DNA of 64,000 nt. Source: Hordeum vulgare subsp. vulgare. Its lineage: Eukaryota; Streptophyta; Magnoliopsida; Poales; Poaceae. This document shows, in pieces, positions 1 through 9,529 of this stretch. Within the stretch, counting starts at the first letter, position 1; each line of letters starts with the position of its first letter. Position numbers and translations under genes: made by a program. The DNA is taken from NCBI RefSeq assembly GCF_904849725.1, contig NC_058519.1:110038881-110102880 (forward strand). The letters run 5' to 3'. A model generated the notes under the pieces. That model worked only from the letters and a program-made list of their open reading frames with translations, made no database searches and was not told the DNA's origin.

Positions 1-249
1 CCGGATTCCTCAATATCAGTATCTTCATGAGGAATATCAATTTCATCGCAGATTCCTCGTGATTCATTTCTTCAGCTTCAGACCAATTTCTTCAACTGAA
101 GACATATATTTTTAGGGGTCGATATTCTTCAAATATCTCAAACTCCTCAATGACTTATAGATCCTGTGTACACTCACAAACACATTAGATACTTAACCCA
201 TAAGTCTTCAAACCACCAAAATCACTAAGGGGCACTAGATGCACTTACA
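1..249 (-). repeat. 3' LTR of the Sirevirus element (first 249 bp only)
   Basis: Bases 1-249 match 12692-12940 almost exactly, with about 4 differences. The LTR begins (minus strand) with TGTAAGTGCATC at 249 and runs out of the window, so most of this LTR and the left target duplicate are not visible. Confidence 0.88.
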
Positions 250-250
250 A

Positions 251-263
251 TCTCCCCCTTTTT
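251..263 (-). promoter_or_regulatory. Polypurine tract next to the 3' LTR
   Basis: On the minus strand the sequence AAAAAGGGGGAGA lies one base before the LTR start. This is the expected site for plus-strand DNA priming during reverse transcription. Confidence 0.8.
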
Positions 264-436
264 GGTGGTTGATGACAATTAGGTTAAGTCTTCAACAGGG
301 ATCAAAAATATGAAGTGTAAATACTCATTTGAGGAATTTGAAATCATGATTCAGAGAGACTCCCCGTGGAGATGTGCATATCTTGAGGATTTTGCTTTTC
401 ACAGCAAATGCACATTGATGATTTATATCATGGAGA

Positions 437-447
437 TCTCCCCCTGA
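437..447 (-). promoter_or_regulatory. Second polypurine-tract-like motif
   Basis: The minus strand reads TCAGGGGGAGA, sharing the GGGGGAGA core with the tract at 251-263. Multiple purine tracts before the 3' LTR are a described Sirevirus trait. Its use here is inferred. Confidence 0.5.
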
Positions 448-711
448 GTCTTGTAAATCATGCATACATGTAACATATAATATGAAGAAAATGAGAATGC
501 ATGATGACAAATGGTATCTGACAAATTCCAGCATGCGTGCATTAAAACTTGAGGAATAAGCATGCGAAGAAAACCGTTCAAAAGCATCAGAGTACCATCG
601 GGCTTAAGTTACAACTCATTACATAAAAACTTTAGAAGAGCCAAGAGTTTGTAACTTAAATATAGTTCATAAGCCCAAAAAATATCCCGCTTGAAGACTA
701 ACTCTCAAGTT

Positions 712-724
712 TCTCCCCCTTTGT
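712..724 (-). promoter_or_regulatory. Third polypurine-tract-like motif
   Basis: The minus strand reads ACAAAGGGGGAGA just downstream of the extra reading frame, which stops at 775. It has the same core as the tracts at 251-263 and 437-447. Confidence 0.5.
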
Positions 725-774
725 CATCAAGTGACAAAAAAGGGACAAACTGAGGACTAACGCCCGTGAAGACT

Positions 775-1371
775 TCACTTCTTAGCAGTTGAGGAAGAGC
801 CGTGATGCTTCTTGGGAGTGGTCTTCTTCCTTGGACCGGTAGCAGTGTCGAGCTGTTCTTCATCAGTTTCAGCAGTGCAGAATGAAGAAAAGGAGGTGTC
901 TTCAAGGTATGGAACTGGAATAGGCCTGAACTTCTTCTTGGCAGGCCACGACCATTCAAAGTCTCGTTCAAAGTCCATTTCTTCAAGCTCAGTCTGAGTC
1001 TTCAGATGTGCAAGTGTAGCCCAGGTGCGATCAAAAACCTCATGCAGATAGTGATGGTTGAGCTTCACAGAGTTCTGTGTTTCAGTGAGGGTTTTCACAA
1101 TGGCGCCAAACTGGCGTTTGACCCACTTGTGATTGCGATCCACCTTCTGGTGAAGACTGAGGAGGAGCTCTCTTGTATTCATCACGCGAGGAGGAACGGG
1201 GCTTGCCGGATGAGTCTCAGTATCATCCCATGAAGAATAAGCTTCTGGCTCTCTGAACTGGCCATCAAGGGGCCTACTGCCTTCTTCAATCACTGATTTG
1301 CCTTTTCCTTCAATGGACTCGAAAGTCTTCTTGTTGACCGGATAGGAGGCATATAACCAACATGGTTTTGG
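775..1371 (-). pseudogene. C-terminal segment of the extra 3' reading frame of the Sirevirus element
   Basis: Last open segment of the extra frame, separated from the segment at 1375-2259 by a single in-frame TGA; both segments are in the same frame. The open part from the first methionine (1293) is 172 residues. It contains a helical stretch around LHQKVDRNHKWVKRQFGAIV and ends in a Lys/Ser-rich basic tail (PRKKTTPKKHHGSSSTAKK). I see no catalytic motif or membrane segment and do not recognise the family. The basic tail would fit nucleic-acid binding or a nuclear signal, which is only inference. It is followed by two polypurine motifs and the 3' LTR. Confidence 0.5.
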
Positions 1372-1374
1372 AAA

Positions 1375-2259
1375 TCAGCGTGGAAGTTGATGCCTGTCCT
1401 TGTCCTGATGAATCTCATGATCCATGGGGCATATCTTGTGATCAAAAGGACACATAGCATTGTCGGCCAAAGTCCTCAAGAAGAAATCATGGATGTTGAT
1501 AGGAATACCATGGATGATGTTGAAGAGGATATTCTTCATGAGGCCTACGACATCTTCTTCATCATCATGGCCTTTGATTGGCGCGAGCACACTGTAGAGG
1601 ATTCTGTAGACAGACCTGGGTGTGTACTTGAGCTCGTGGACGAGGAAGGTTGTTCTCGGATATTTTCCTTCAACCAAAGGCTTCATGAGGACTTCCATCA
1701 TCCCATTTGGCAGCTCACGCTCACCATAAAGCTTCACAGCCTCATCTGAGGGAATTGGTACAGACAGTTCTCGGAGGAGTTCAGTAGCAGGAGCCTTGTA
1801 GTGAGTGTTTTGTGTCATCCAATCAAACACCCAAGTGTTAATGTCTTCAGGGTTGCCGTATATGTGAAGAGTGGCATAGAACTGAAGAATTAGCTCGTTG
1901 TTCCAGTCAGAGATGTCGGAGCACATAGGTAGTAAACCAGCATCATGGAGTACACTGAGGACTGGCTCCACGCATGATATTGCTTCAAGTTCAACATGAG
2001 GAATATGCCTGTGCTGGAATATCTTGTTTCGCCCACATAGCACAGAGGCATAGTAATTCATCTGAGTCCTAATCCAAAACTTCAGATGCCTCATCTGAGG
2101 CTTGTCATAGGGGTTCTCTCCAATGAAGTATATGCGTTCTTCAAAGAAATTTTCCTTTTGAAACTTAGGACGCTTGGAGAATGGCTGACGCTGAACTGGC
2201 TGAAGATTTTGCTGAGGAACAGGAGGGGAGACAACAATGGCAGTCTCCGGGTTGAGCAC
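1375..2259 (-). pseudogene. Middle segment of the extra 3' reading frame of the Sirevirus element
   Basis: A 294-residue open segment. It starts with a Gln/Pro-rich stretch and continues as a mixed, globular-looking domain (for example FFEERIYFIGENPYDKP, then a Trp-rich stretch around CSDISDWNNELILQFYATLH). It ends in a TGA that leads directly in frame into the 775-1371 segment. Its frame differs from that of 2396-3625, so a shift lies between about 2260 and 2396. Codon use and motif texture match the rest of the element. The fold resembles uncharacterised plant transposon-linked domains, but I cannot name one. No transmembrane helix is obvious, so calling it an envelope protein is not supported. 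Confidence 0.5.
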
Positions 2260-2395
2260 GACGAATGCATTGTCTTGGTCAGGTGCATTCTCCTCAGCAT
2301 TTTCCTCAGGGTGAGGAATTTCAGCAGCTCGTACTTCAGGCTGAGGAGATGGTGCTGGCTGGGCGTCAGGCTGAGGGGCTTGCTCTGGCTGTGCA

Positions 2396-4189
2396 TCAGG
2401 CTGAGGAATAGCTTCTTCTTGCTTTGAGGCACTTGGCCTCTATTTCTTCTTCTGCTGAGGAGGCCTTTCTCTTTTTGGCTTCCTTCTCAGCAGCCCTGGT
2501 TTTCTTCACGTCTGATGCAGACGGAGTCATCTTCTTCACCTTTGAAGCTTTTGGTGAAGGGGTTCTCTCGACAGATTCTTCAGCTGGTATTGAGGAACCA
2601 GCTGGAACAGAGTCATTAGCTTGCTTTGACGAAGCAGCTGGGTCAGGGGCAATCTCATCAGCTGCAGCAAATTCATCAGCTGGAGTTTCCATTATGATTT
2701 CTTCAATAGCCGGTTCATCCACACAGTGTTCTTGGTGTACTTCCTCAGCTTGAGGAGTTTCCTCATCATGAGGAGATTCATCTGCTGGCTCCTCAATCAA
2801 GGGCTGAGAAGTTGGTGCTGGGGGTGCAGCCTTCTTATTGTAGTCATCAATAGCACTAGTGGCCAACTTGATGAAATTGCTCTTGAGACTCTTACGATCT
2901 GACAGCTTGGAGTACTTGTCAGTCAATTTCTTCAGTTGTGCCTGTGTTGATACCAGTGCATCAGGAGTCAAGTTTAGGAGATTCTGCTTGAGGAATTTCT
3001 CCTTTTTAAGCTTTTCAACTTTGGCCTTCTTGGCCTGCTGTTCTTTCCACTTGGCTTCATTGATGAAAGTGGCCACCATGTGGCTAATGCCAGGGGGAAG
3101 TTTCAAATCATCAATAGGAGTGTTTGGGTCCTCATACCAGATGTTGATGTAGTCAAGGAGGACCTTGGGGTCCATGGCCAGAGGAATGACACTGCCTGAT
3201 GCTTGAGATACTCTTTCCTGCTGGTTTCTGATGATTGCTTGCAGGGTTTGATCATCAAATTCATCACCGCCCACTAATGCAGACGGGACGGTGATGATTT
3301 TGCTGGGGCTTGGCAGAGTTGCACGTTCAGCAGATACCTGAGTCTTCGCAGGAGGTGCTGAAGACTTTGTCTCCGAGCTGGTTGCAGCTGGGAGTGAGGA
3401 GCTGGAGCTGGCGGTCATAGGCTTCATGACTTGCTTCTGTACTCGTTTCTCTTGAGGCTTTGGTGGTGGTGCTGAGGATTTTGGAGCTGAGGAGATTGGT
3501 ACTGAGGGTTTTGGCGCTGATGGTTTTGGTGCTGAAGGTTTTGGTGCTGAGGGTTTTGTGGCAGAAGCCTGAGCAGACTTCTCTTGAGGCTTTGGAGCCC
3601 TTGGTTTTGACGGTACAGACTGCATTTGAGGAATTTCTGAGCCAGAGGTCTCAGCGGCAGAGGAAGTAGCAGCAGCTGAGGCAGCAGCTCAGGATTCATT
3701 GAATTTCCTCACTGCAGTTTCTGCCTGCTTCTTGAGCTTAGCCAGATGCTTTTCCTTCTCATCTGGATAGTCATCAATGGTCTTGAGGCTTGAGGGATGT
3801 GCTACTTGATGATCCTCAAGTGGGGCCCGTCTGCCAGGGGGCTTCAGAGCGAATTTCTTCGCATACTTGGGAGTCAGAAACCTGTATTCCTTCCATTCCT
3901 TCGCCCATCGGCATTCTATCTTCTGCAGCCGTATCTTTCTCTTGGCCATTGTCTCGTTTTCATCAGGCGTGCAATAGTCTAAGTAAATATCCTCAGGGAT
4001 ATCCACAGCAGTGTTTTGCTCAAGTTTCTTTCCTCCCTTCTGTTTTTAGTCATCCTCCATTTTCTTCAGCTGAGGATTTTGCTGATGAGATTGAACTCTT
4101 GAGGATTGTGATGAGACTTGAAGATTTTCTTCCATAAACGCTGCAAATGAGTTAATGTGATGAGAACCGAGAGATTCATCAGCTGACAT
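2396..4189 (-). pseudogene. N-terminal segment of the extra 3' reading frame (Pro/Ser/Ala-rich, coiled-coil), interrupted by stops
   Basis: Reading on the minus strand from an ATG at 4189, the frame is interrupted by an in-frame TAA near 4050 and an in-frame TGA near 3690, then stays open for 409 residues to 2396. Visible parts in order: a basic N-terminal domain (YLDYCTPDENETMAKRKIRL); a low-complexity run of repeated APKPS units (about 3590-3470); a helical domain with ISHMVATFINEAKWKEQQ; a Lys-rich coiled-coil; an acidic, proline-rich stretch; and a basic C-terminus. It lies 1.35 kb beyond the end of pol, the position where some Sireviruses keep an envelope-like frame. The ATG at 4189 was chosen because it directly follows a good splice acceptor (ending at 4198). 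Function unknown. Confidence 0.55.
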
Positions 4190-4197
4190 GTGTGTAC

Positions 4198-4534
4198 CTG
4201 TGAACAGAGTATAGTTGCGAGGAATTTGGAGAGGTCATATGCGTTCTCAGATTTGAAGAAAATTAAAAAGTTTGACAGTTGAGGAATATAACCAGTGGTT
4301 GAGGGATTTGCCTAAGCATACTGTTCTTGGGTTCCAGAGTTGTATAGATCCGAAAATTCGCACAATTGAGGAATCTCGGGAAAATCTTAGATGCTTAGCA
4401 TAGTTCATCAATGATGTGGTGATAGGCAGTGTTTGAGGAATCAAGTGCTTATCGATTCTTGAGGAAAAACAGATTTCACATAGAAGATGTAAAATTTTAG
4501 ATCTAACTTGCGATAAAAATGGGATTTTATTTAC
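4198..4534 (-). other. Candidate 337-bp intron in the leader of the extra reading frame
   Basis: On the minus strand, CCAGG|GTAAAT at 4535/4534 is a good donor and CTGTTCACAG ending at 4198 a good acceptor. The ATG of the extra frame lies 9 bases into the next exon. The interval is AT-rich, while the sequence just upstream (about 4540-4800) is GC-rich, as in a plant leader exon. This is a prediction from consensus sequences only. Confidence 0.4.
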
Positions 4535-5540
4535 CCTGGAAGGTGCGCACGAAGAACACAGAAAGGTGTGTAGAGAAGCTCTTCGGTCGCGTGTCCAATG
4601 CACCCTAACCCGGCGACAGAGGACGTCTACGGCGGCGGCGGACGAAGATGTTCCGACTCCGGCGTGGTTCCGGCAACGGAGAAGTCGAGGCAGTGAAGCT
4701 CTTCCTCACCGGCAACGAGACTACCAGCGATGGCGCTAGGGTTCGGTGGTGTTTGCTGTGGCAGGAGATTGATGGAGCGAAGAAGAGTATGCCGAGGGGG
4801 ATAAGGACATATTTATAGCCAAACAGTTACTGTTGGCGCGAAAATTACGGACCAAACAGCCCGTGCCTCTACGTCTCCGCACGACACGTGTAGCTCCCGA
4901 ACAATGCGATGGAGATAGTGGAGATCGTGGTTATCCGATCGTGGGAAGTGGGGTTCAGTTACTGTGTATTAAAGAAACAATTTTTGAATATTTGAGGATT
5001 TTCGTTACAAAATCATCAGCTGACAAGGACGCAGTGAGGATTTTGAACAAAGTTTCAAGTAGAACGCATATGAAGAATTGAATAGACTGGATGAGTATAG
5101 CATAGAGGGAAAGTAGGGTCCGATCACATTCACTTAGCAGAAATATCAACTTGAAGAAATAGCAATAAGTGAATGTTGTTGAGGACTTGAAATCACAGTC
5201 TATCTAGTTAAATGAAAGTCATCAAGTGTTTTTGAAGATTTTGTGATAAATCGTCACAATGAAGAACAAATGTTTTGAAGAAAAACATATTTTGAGGAAA
5301 TAGAACATTTGAAGAAAATCAACTTGAGGAATTTCACATTAGGCGGTGGCGTGACCCACCATATAAGAATGTTGATTACAGACGCCGCGTACAATTGTCG
5401 TAGGGCCCTGAGAATCAATTTTTTCGTTGATTTCTTCACATTCTGAGTGACATTCTTCATCAGTTGAAGAAAATCGATTCATCATGTGTTGCACATCTAA
5501 GTCATCAATTTTGCATAAGTGTTAGGATGTGTGCATGTTT
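4535..5540 (-). other. Spacer between pol and the extra frame
   Basis: No reading frame of note. About 4540-4800 is a GC-rich island (leader-like, downstream of the TATA box); 4830-5540 is AT-rich and full of the TGAGGAA/TGAAGAA words that run through this element. Nothing else recognised. Confidence 0.5.
4810..4817 (-). promoter_or_regulatory. Internal TATA box upstream of the extra reading frame
   Basis: The minus strand reads GGCTATAAATATGTCC around 4805-4820. It is followed about 30 bases on by a GC-rich, leader-like stretch containing ACCCTAGCG, which is common in grass 5' leaders. It lies between pol and the extra frame, so it could drive a separate transcript. Confidence 0.4.
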
Positions 5541-8288
5541 TTATAAAACATTTGAAGATTCTAAGATATTTAGCTCACACCGCAACTTGCAAAACCTTTT
5601 CTCATCCAAGGGCTTAGTGAAGATATCTGCCACATGATCATCAGTCTTCACATGGTCGATGAGGATATTGCCCTTGAGGACATGGTCCCGAAGAAAATGA
5701 TGACGAATCTGGATGTGCTTGGTCTTTGAGTGTTGTACTGGGTTGTATGCAATCTTGATAGCACTCTCATTGTCACGGTAGAGAGGCACATTCTTCATGT
5801 TGATGTCGTAGTCCTTGAGGGTTTGCTTCATCCATAGTAATTGAGCACAACAAGAACCAGCAGCAATGTACTCAGCTTCGGCAGTGGAGAGTGATACGCA
5901 GTTCTGCTTCTTTGAGGACCAACAAACTAGTGATCTTCCGAGGAAATGGCATGTGCCAGAAGTTGACTTGCGATCCACACGGTCACCAGCATAGTCAGAA
6001 TCAGAATACCCTACCAGATGAATATTTGAGCCCTTGGGATACCATAATCCTAGTGTTGGTGTGTGAGCTAAGTATCGAAGAATATGTTTCACAACCTTAT
6101 GGTGTGATTCCTTCGGTTTTGCTTGAAAACGTGCACACATGCAAACACTAAGCATTATATCTGGCCTAGATGCACATAGATACAATAGAGAACCAATCAT
6201 AGAACGATATACCTGCTGATCAAAATCTTTACCATTTTCATCAGTGTCGAGGTGACCGTTGGTAGGCATTGGAGTCTTGGCACCTTTGCATTCATGCATG
6301 TCGAATTTCCTCAGAACATCCTTGAGGTATTTCTCCTGTGATATGAACATTCCATTGCTTTGTTGACGAATCTGAAGACCTAAGAAGAATTTCAGCTCCC
6401 CCATCATGGACATCTGATATTCTTCACTCATCATGTAGGCAAATTCATCACTGTATCGTTTGTCAGTACAACCAAATATGATATCATCGACATATATTTG
6501 ACACACAAATAGCTCATTATCATAGGATTTAGTGAAAAGAGTTGGATCGAGTGAACGAGGTTTGAAGCCTTTCTTCATGAGGAATTCCTTCAATGTATCA
6601 TACCATGCCCGAGGGGCTTGCTTGAGACCATAAAGAGCCTTTTTGAGTCTGAAAACTTTGTCTGGATTCTTTGGATCCTCAAAACCCGGGGGCTGAGCAA
6701 CATATACTTCTTCCTCAAGCTTACCATTGAGGAATGCACTTTTCACATCCATTTGATATAAGATGATGTTATGATGATTAGCATAAGCAAGTAGTATTCG
6801 AATAGCTTCAAGTCTAGCAACAGGTGCAAAAGTTTCATCGAAATCTATTCCTTCAACCTGGGTGTAGCCTTGGGCTACAAGTCGTGCCTTGTTCATCACC
6901 ACTTGACCGTCCTCATCTTGCTTGTTTCGGAAAATCCACTTGGTGCCGATGATGTTGTGCTTGCGAGGATCTGGTCGTTTGACGAGCTCCCATACGTCAT
7001 TCAGCTTGAATTGAAGAAGTTCGTATTGCATAGCTTGGATCCACTCCGGTTCCAGAAAAGCCTCAACAACTTTTGAGGGTTCTGTGATGGATACAAAGGA
7101 AAAATGCCCACAAAAGTTAACTAAGTGTGAAGCTTTTGAGCGAGTGAGAGGACCTGGCGCGTTGATGTCGTTGAGGATTTTGTCAAGTTCTACTTCATTT
7201 GCAATCCTCGGATGAGCTGGTTGAGGATTTCGTCTGGGCTGAGGAAGTGGTTCTGGTGCAATTTCCTCAGGAGCATCTTCTTGATTTTCATCAGTGATGG
7301 GGATCGTTTCTTCACCAATTTCCTCAGTGGGGACAATGTATTCAGTAGGTTTGAGCTTTATTGCTTCCTCAGGAGACAACTTATCTGGATCAGAAGGCAA
7401 TTGCTCTCTTTGCGAGCCATTAGTTTCATCGAACCGCACATCTACAGTCTCAACAACTTTGTTGTGATAGTTGTTAAAGACTATGTAAGTGTGCGAGTCC
7501 TTTCCATAACCGAGCATAAAACCTTCATGTGCCTTAGGTGCAAATTTTGAGCTATGGTGAGGATCTCTAATCCAGCATTTTGCACCGAAGACTTTGAAAT
7601 AACTTACATTGGGTTTCTTGTCAGTGAGGAGTTCATATGAGGTTTTCTTGAGGAATTTGTGAAGATATACCCTGTTGATGATATGGCATGCAGTGTTGAT
7701 TGCTTCAGGCCAAAAGCGACGAGGAGTCTGATATTCTTCAAGCATAGTTCTTGCCATTTCAACCAGAGTCATGTTCTTCCTTTCGACGACACCATTCTGC
7801 TGAGGAGTATAAGGAGCAGATAATTCGTGAGTAATACCAAGTTCATCAAGATAATCATCAAGACCAGTGTTTTTGAACTCGGTTCCATTATCACTCCTGA
7901 TATGTTTGATCTTGATGCCAAAGTTCGTCGAGGCCCTTGAAGAAAACCGTTTGAAGATTTCCCGCACTTCAGTTTTATACACTATGATATGCACCCAAGT
8001 ATATCTGGAATAATCATCAACTATGACGAAGCCATATAAAGATGCTGCATTGGTTAGTGTGGCATAATGAGTAGGTCCAAATAGATCCATATGAAGCAAT
8101 TCGAATGGACGTGTAGTGGTCATGATAGTCTTCGAGGGATGCTTGGATCTGGTCATTTTCCCAGATTCACAAGCACCGCAGAGATGATCCTTGAGGAATT
8201 TGACTGACTCGATGCCGATGACATGCTTCTTCTTCGCGAGTGTGTGCAAATTCCTCATGCCTGCATGACCTAGTCTTCGGTGCCACAA
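5541..8288 (-). CDS. Copia integrase-reverse transcriptase-RNase H (Sirevirus pol, main open part)
   Basis: A 915-residue open segment. The GAG-pre-integrase zinc finger comes first (H3, H8, C37, C40), then the integrase core with D68, D133 and E169 (the last two 35 residues apart, the DD35E pattern). A linker rich in Glu and Pro follows, then the Copia reverse transcriptase ([11 protein letters not shown] near 513; catalytic YVDD at 599-602) and RNase H ([10 protein letters not shown], then STAEAEY near the C-terminus). These would insert element DNA and copy element RNA in cytoplasmic particles. All catalytic motifs are visible. A single in-frame TGA at about 8289-8291 cuts it off from the protease segment upstream, so it cannot be made as a normal polyprotein. 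It belongs with gag at 9530-11461. Confidence 0.9.
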   Translation of the reverse strand: MWHRRLGHAGMRNLHTLAKKKHVIGIESVKFLKDHLCGACESGKMTRSKHPSKTIMTTTRPFELLHMDLFGPTHYATLTNAASLYGFVIVDDYSRYTWVHIIVYKTEVREIFKRFSSRASTNFGIKIKHIRSDNGTEFKNTGLDDYLDELGITHELSAPYTPQQNGVVERKNMTLVEMARTMLEEYQTPRRFWPEAINTACHIINRVYLHKFLKKTSYELLTDKKPNVSYFKVFGAKCWIRDPHHSSKFAPKAHEGFMLGYGKDSHTYIVFNNYHNKVVETVDVRFDETNGSQREQLPSDPDKLSPEEAIKLKPTEYIVPTEEIGEETIPITDENQEDAPEEIAPEPLPQPRRNPQPAHPRIANEVELDKILNDINAPGPLTRSKASHLVNFCGHFSFVSITEPSKVVEAFLEPEWIQAMQYELLQFKLNDVWELVKRPDPRKHNIIGTKWIFRNKQDEDGQVVMNKARLVAQGYTQVEGIDFDETFAPVARLEAIRILLAYANHHNIILYQMDVKSAFLNGKLEEEVYVAQPPGFEDPKNPDKVFRLKKALYGLKQAPRAWYDTLKEFLMKKGFKPRSLDPTLFTKSYDNELFVCQIYVDDIIFGCTDKRYSDEFAYMMSEEYQMSMMGELKFFLGLQIRQQSNGMFISQEKYLKDVLRKFDMHECKGAKTPMPTNGHLDTDENGKDFDQQVYRSMIGSLLYLCASRPDIMLSVCMCARFQAKPKESHHKVVKHILRYLAHTPTLGLWYPKGSNIHLVGYSDSDYAGDRVDRKSTSGTCHFLGRSLVCWSSKKQNCVSLSTAEAEYIAAGSCCAQLLWMKQTLKDYDINMKNVPLYRDNESAIKIAYNPVQHSKTKHIQIRHHFLRDHVLKGNILIDHVKTDDHVADIFTKPLDEKRFCKLRCELNILESSNVL

Positions 8289-8291
8289 CCA

Positions 8292-8700
8292 TCATTCTGA
8301 GGTTTTTGCTAGTAAGCAAGTGGCTGGTTGAGGACTTGTAGAGAAATCAACAATGTACAAATCCCCTCTTCTTACACCTTCAAAGACTTTGGATCTGTCA
8401 GATTCCATGATGACTACACATCTATATCTACCAAAGATAACAATCATATCAAGATCACATAGCATCGAGACAGACATGAGGTTAAAACCAAGGGATTCAA
8501 CAAGCATCACTTTGTCCATATGCCTATCCTTGGAAATAGCCACTTTGCCAAGTCCCAATACCTTGCTTTTACCTTTGTCAGCATATGTGATTTGCTTCAG
8601 AGGTGATGGAGTTAGTGGCATATTCATTAGTAAGCTTTTATCACCAGTCATGTGATGTGTGCAGCCACTATCAAGAACCCACTCAGTATTCTTGGGTTTG
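8292..8700 (-). pseudogene. Copia protease segment, cut from pol by a premature stop
   Basis: In the same frame as the pol segment downstream and ended by the single TGA between them. The retroviral-type aspartic protease site VLDSGCTHHMTG lies at about 8645-8678, upstream of the first methionine at 8651. It is followed by MSVSMLCDLDMIVIFGRYRC and the lead-in to the integrase finger. The protease would cut the Gag-Pol polyprotein. The upstream link to gag is in another frame, across a 230-bp interval containing a strong hairpin (8867-8916). Confidence 0.7.
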
Positions 8701-8866
8701 TCATCCTGCAGATGAATTAGTACAGCTTACCATCTCATATGCTTCAGATTTGAAGAATATGATACTAATTTCACGAGATCAGTAATTTCATCATAACAGA
8801 AATGTAAGGACGTGTGAAATATTTCTATTTCATCAATCATTAGCTTGCGTCCTATCAAGCATTTCC

Positions 8867-8916
8867 TCAGGTCTCCAGCAAGTTATTCAGATGATGATTT
8901 TCATCTGGAGACCTGA
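8867..8916. repeat. 12-bp perfect stem-loop between the gag and pol frames
   Basis: The arms TCAGGTCTCCAG (8867-8878) and CTGGAGACCTGA (8905-8916) pair perfectly around a 26-base loop. The structure sits in the stretch where the gag-linked frame has ended (8930) and before the protease motif. A role in gag-pol expression is inferred from position alone. Confidence 0.6.
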
Positions 8917-8929
8917 CCTGTAGAAGTGA

Positions 8930-9529
8930 TTAGTTCGATTTCTTCACCACCCACATCTGAAGGGGTGGCAAAGCATTCATCATCCTACGAGCACCATATG
9001 AGAAAGGTGGCATTGAAGCCAATGCACTTCTCTTAACAGTAGGGGGGTTAAAGTACTCATATGAATATGTAGAGAACTGGTTAGAGGATTTATGAACATA
9101 ATGATTTGAGGAGTAACGCTCATATTCATATTCCTTGTAGTTTCCCTGCATGTTAGACACATTAGCACGGGTACGAGCATAGTTTTGACCAGTTGAGGAT
9201 TTTGATCCTCTTGAAGACCTTGGTCCTCCTGAGGAATTTGATCTCGGGTTCAGATTCTTCAGTGGTGGTGTCATGAGGACATTCACCTGAAGATTTTCAA
9301 GACAGCTTTTGGGAACCCAGATTTTCCTCAAGGGAGGGCCATTCCTGCAATTAGTTCCAACATATCGAGCAAATACTTCACCGGATTGATTTTTGAACAG
9401 TTTATAGTTGGAGTCAAATGACTCATTTGAGGAATAGGATAATTCACATGAAAAGCCAGATAGATTAGATGGATCAAAAGGAGGCCTAGTAGCAGCAACC
9501 CATGAGGTTTTGGGATATTGCTCAGGTTC
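8930..9529 (-). pseudogene. Gag downstream extension (linker to protease), separated from gag by one stop
   Basis: In the same frame as gag; only a TAG at 9530-9532 separates them. The stretch is open for about 200 codons and rich in Ser, Asn and Tyr (for example SSGGPRSSRGSKSS, then YEYERYSSNHY). It ends in a TAA at 8930. No known domain. It probably belongs to the tail of Gag or the Gag-protease linker. The TAG could be decay or a read-through site; Sirevirus SIRE1 is known to use stop suppression between gag and pol. Confidence 0.5.

Noticed and set aside
775..4189. Calling the extra Sirevirus frame an envelope gene
   Set aside because: Position fits, but no signal peptide, transmembrane segment or fusion-like motif is visible in the segments.
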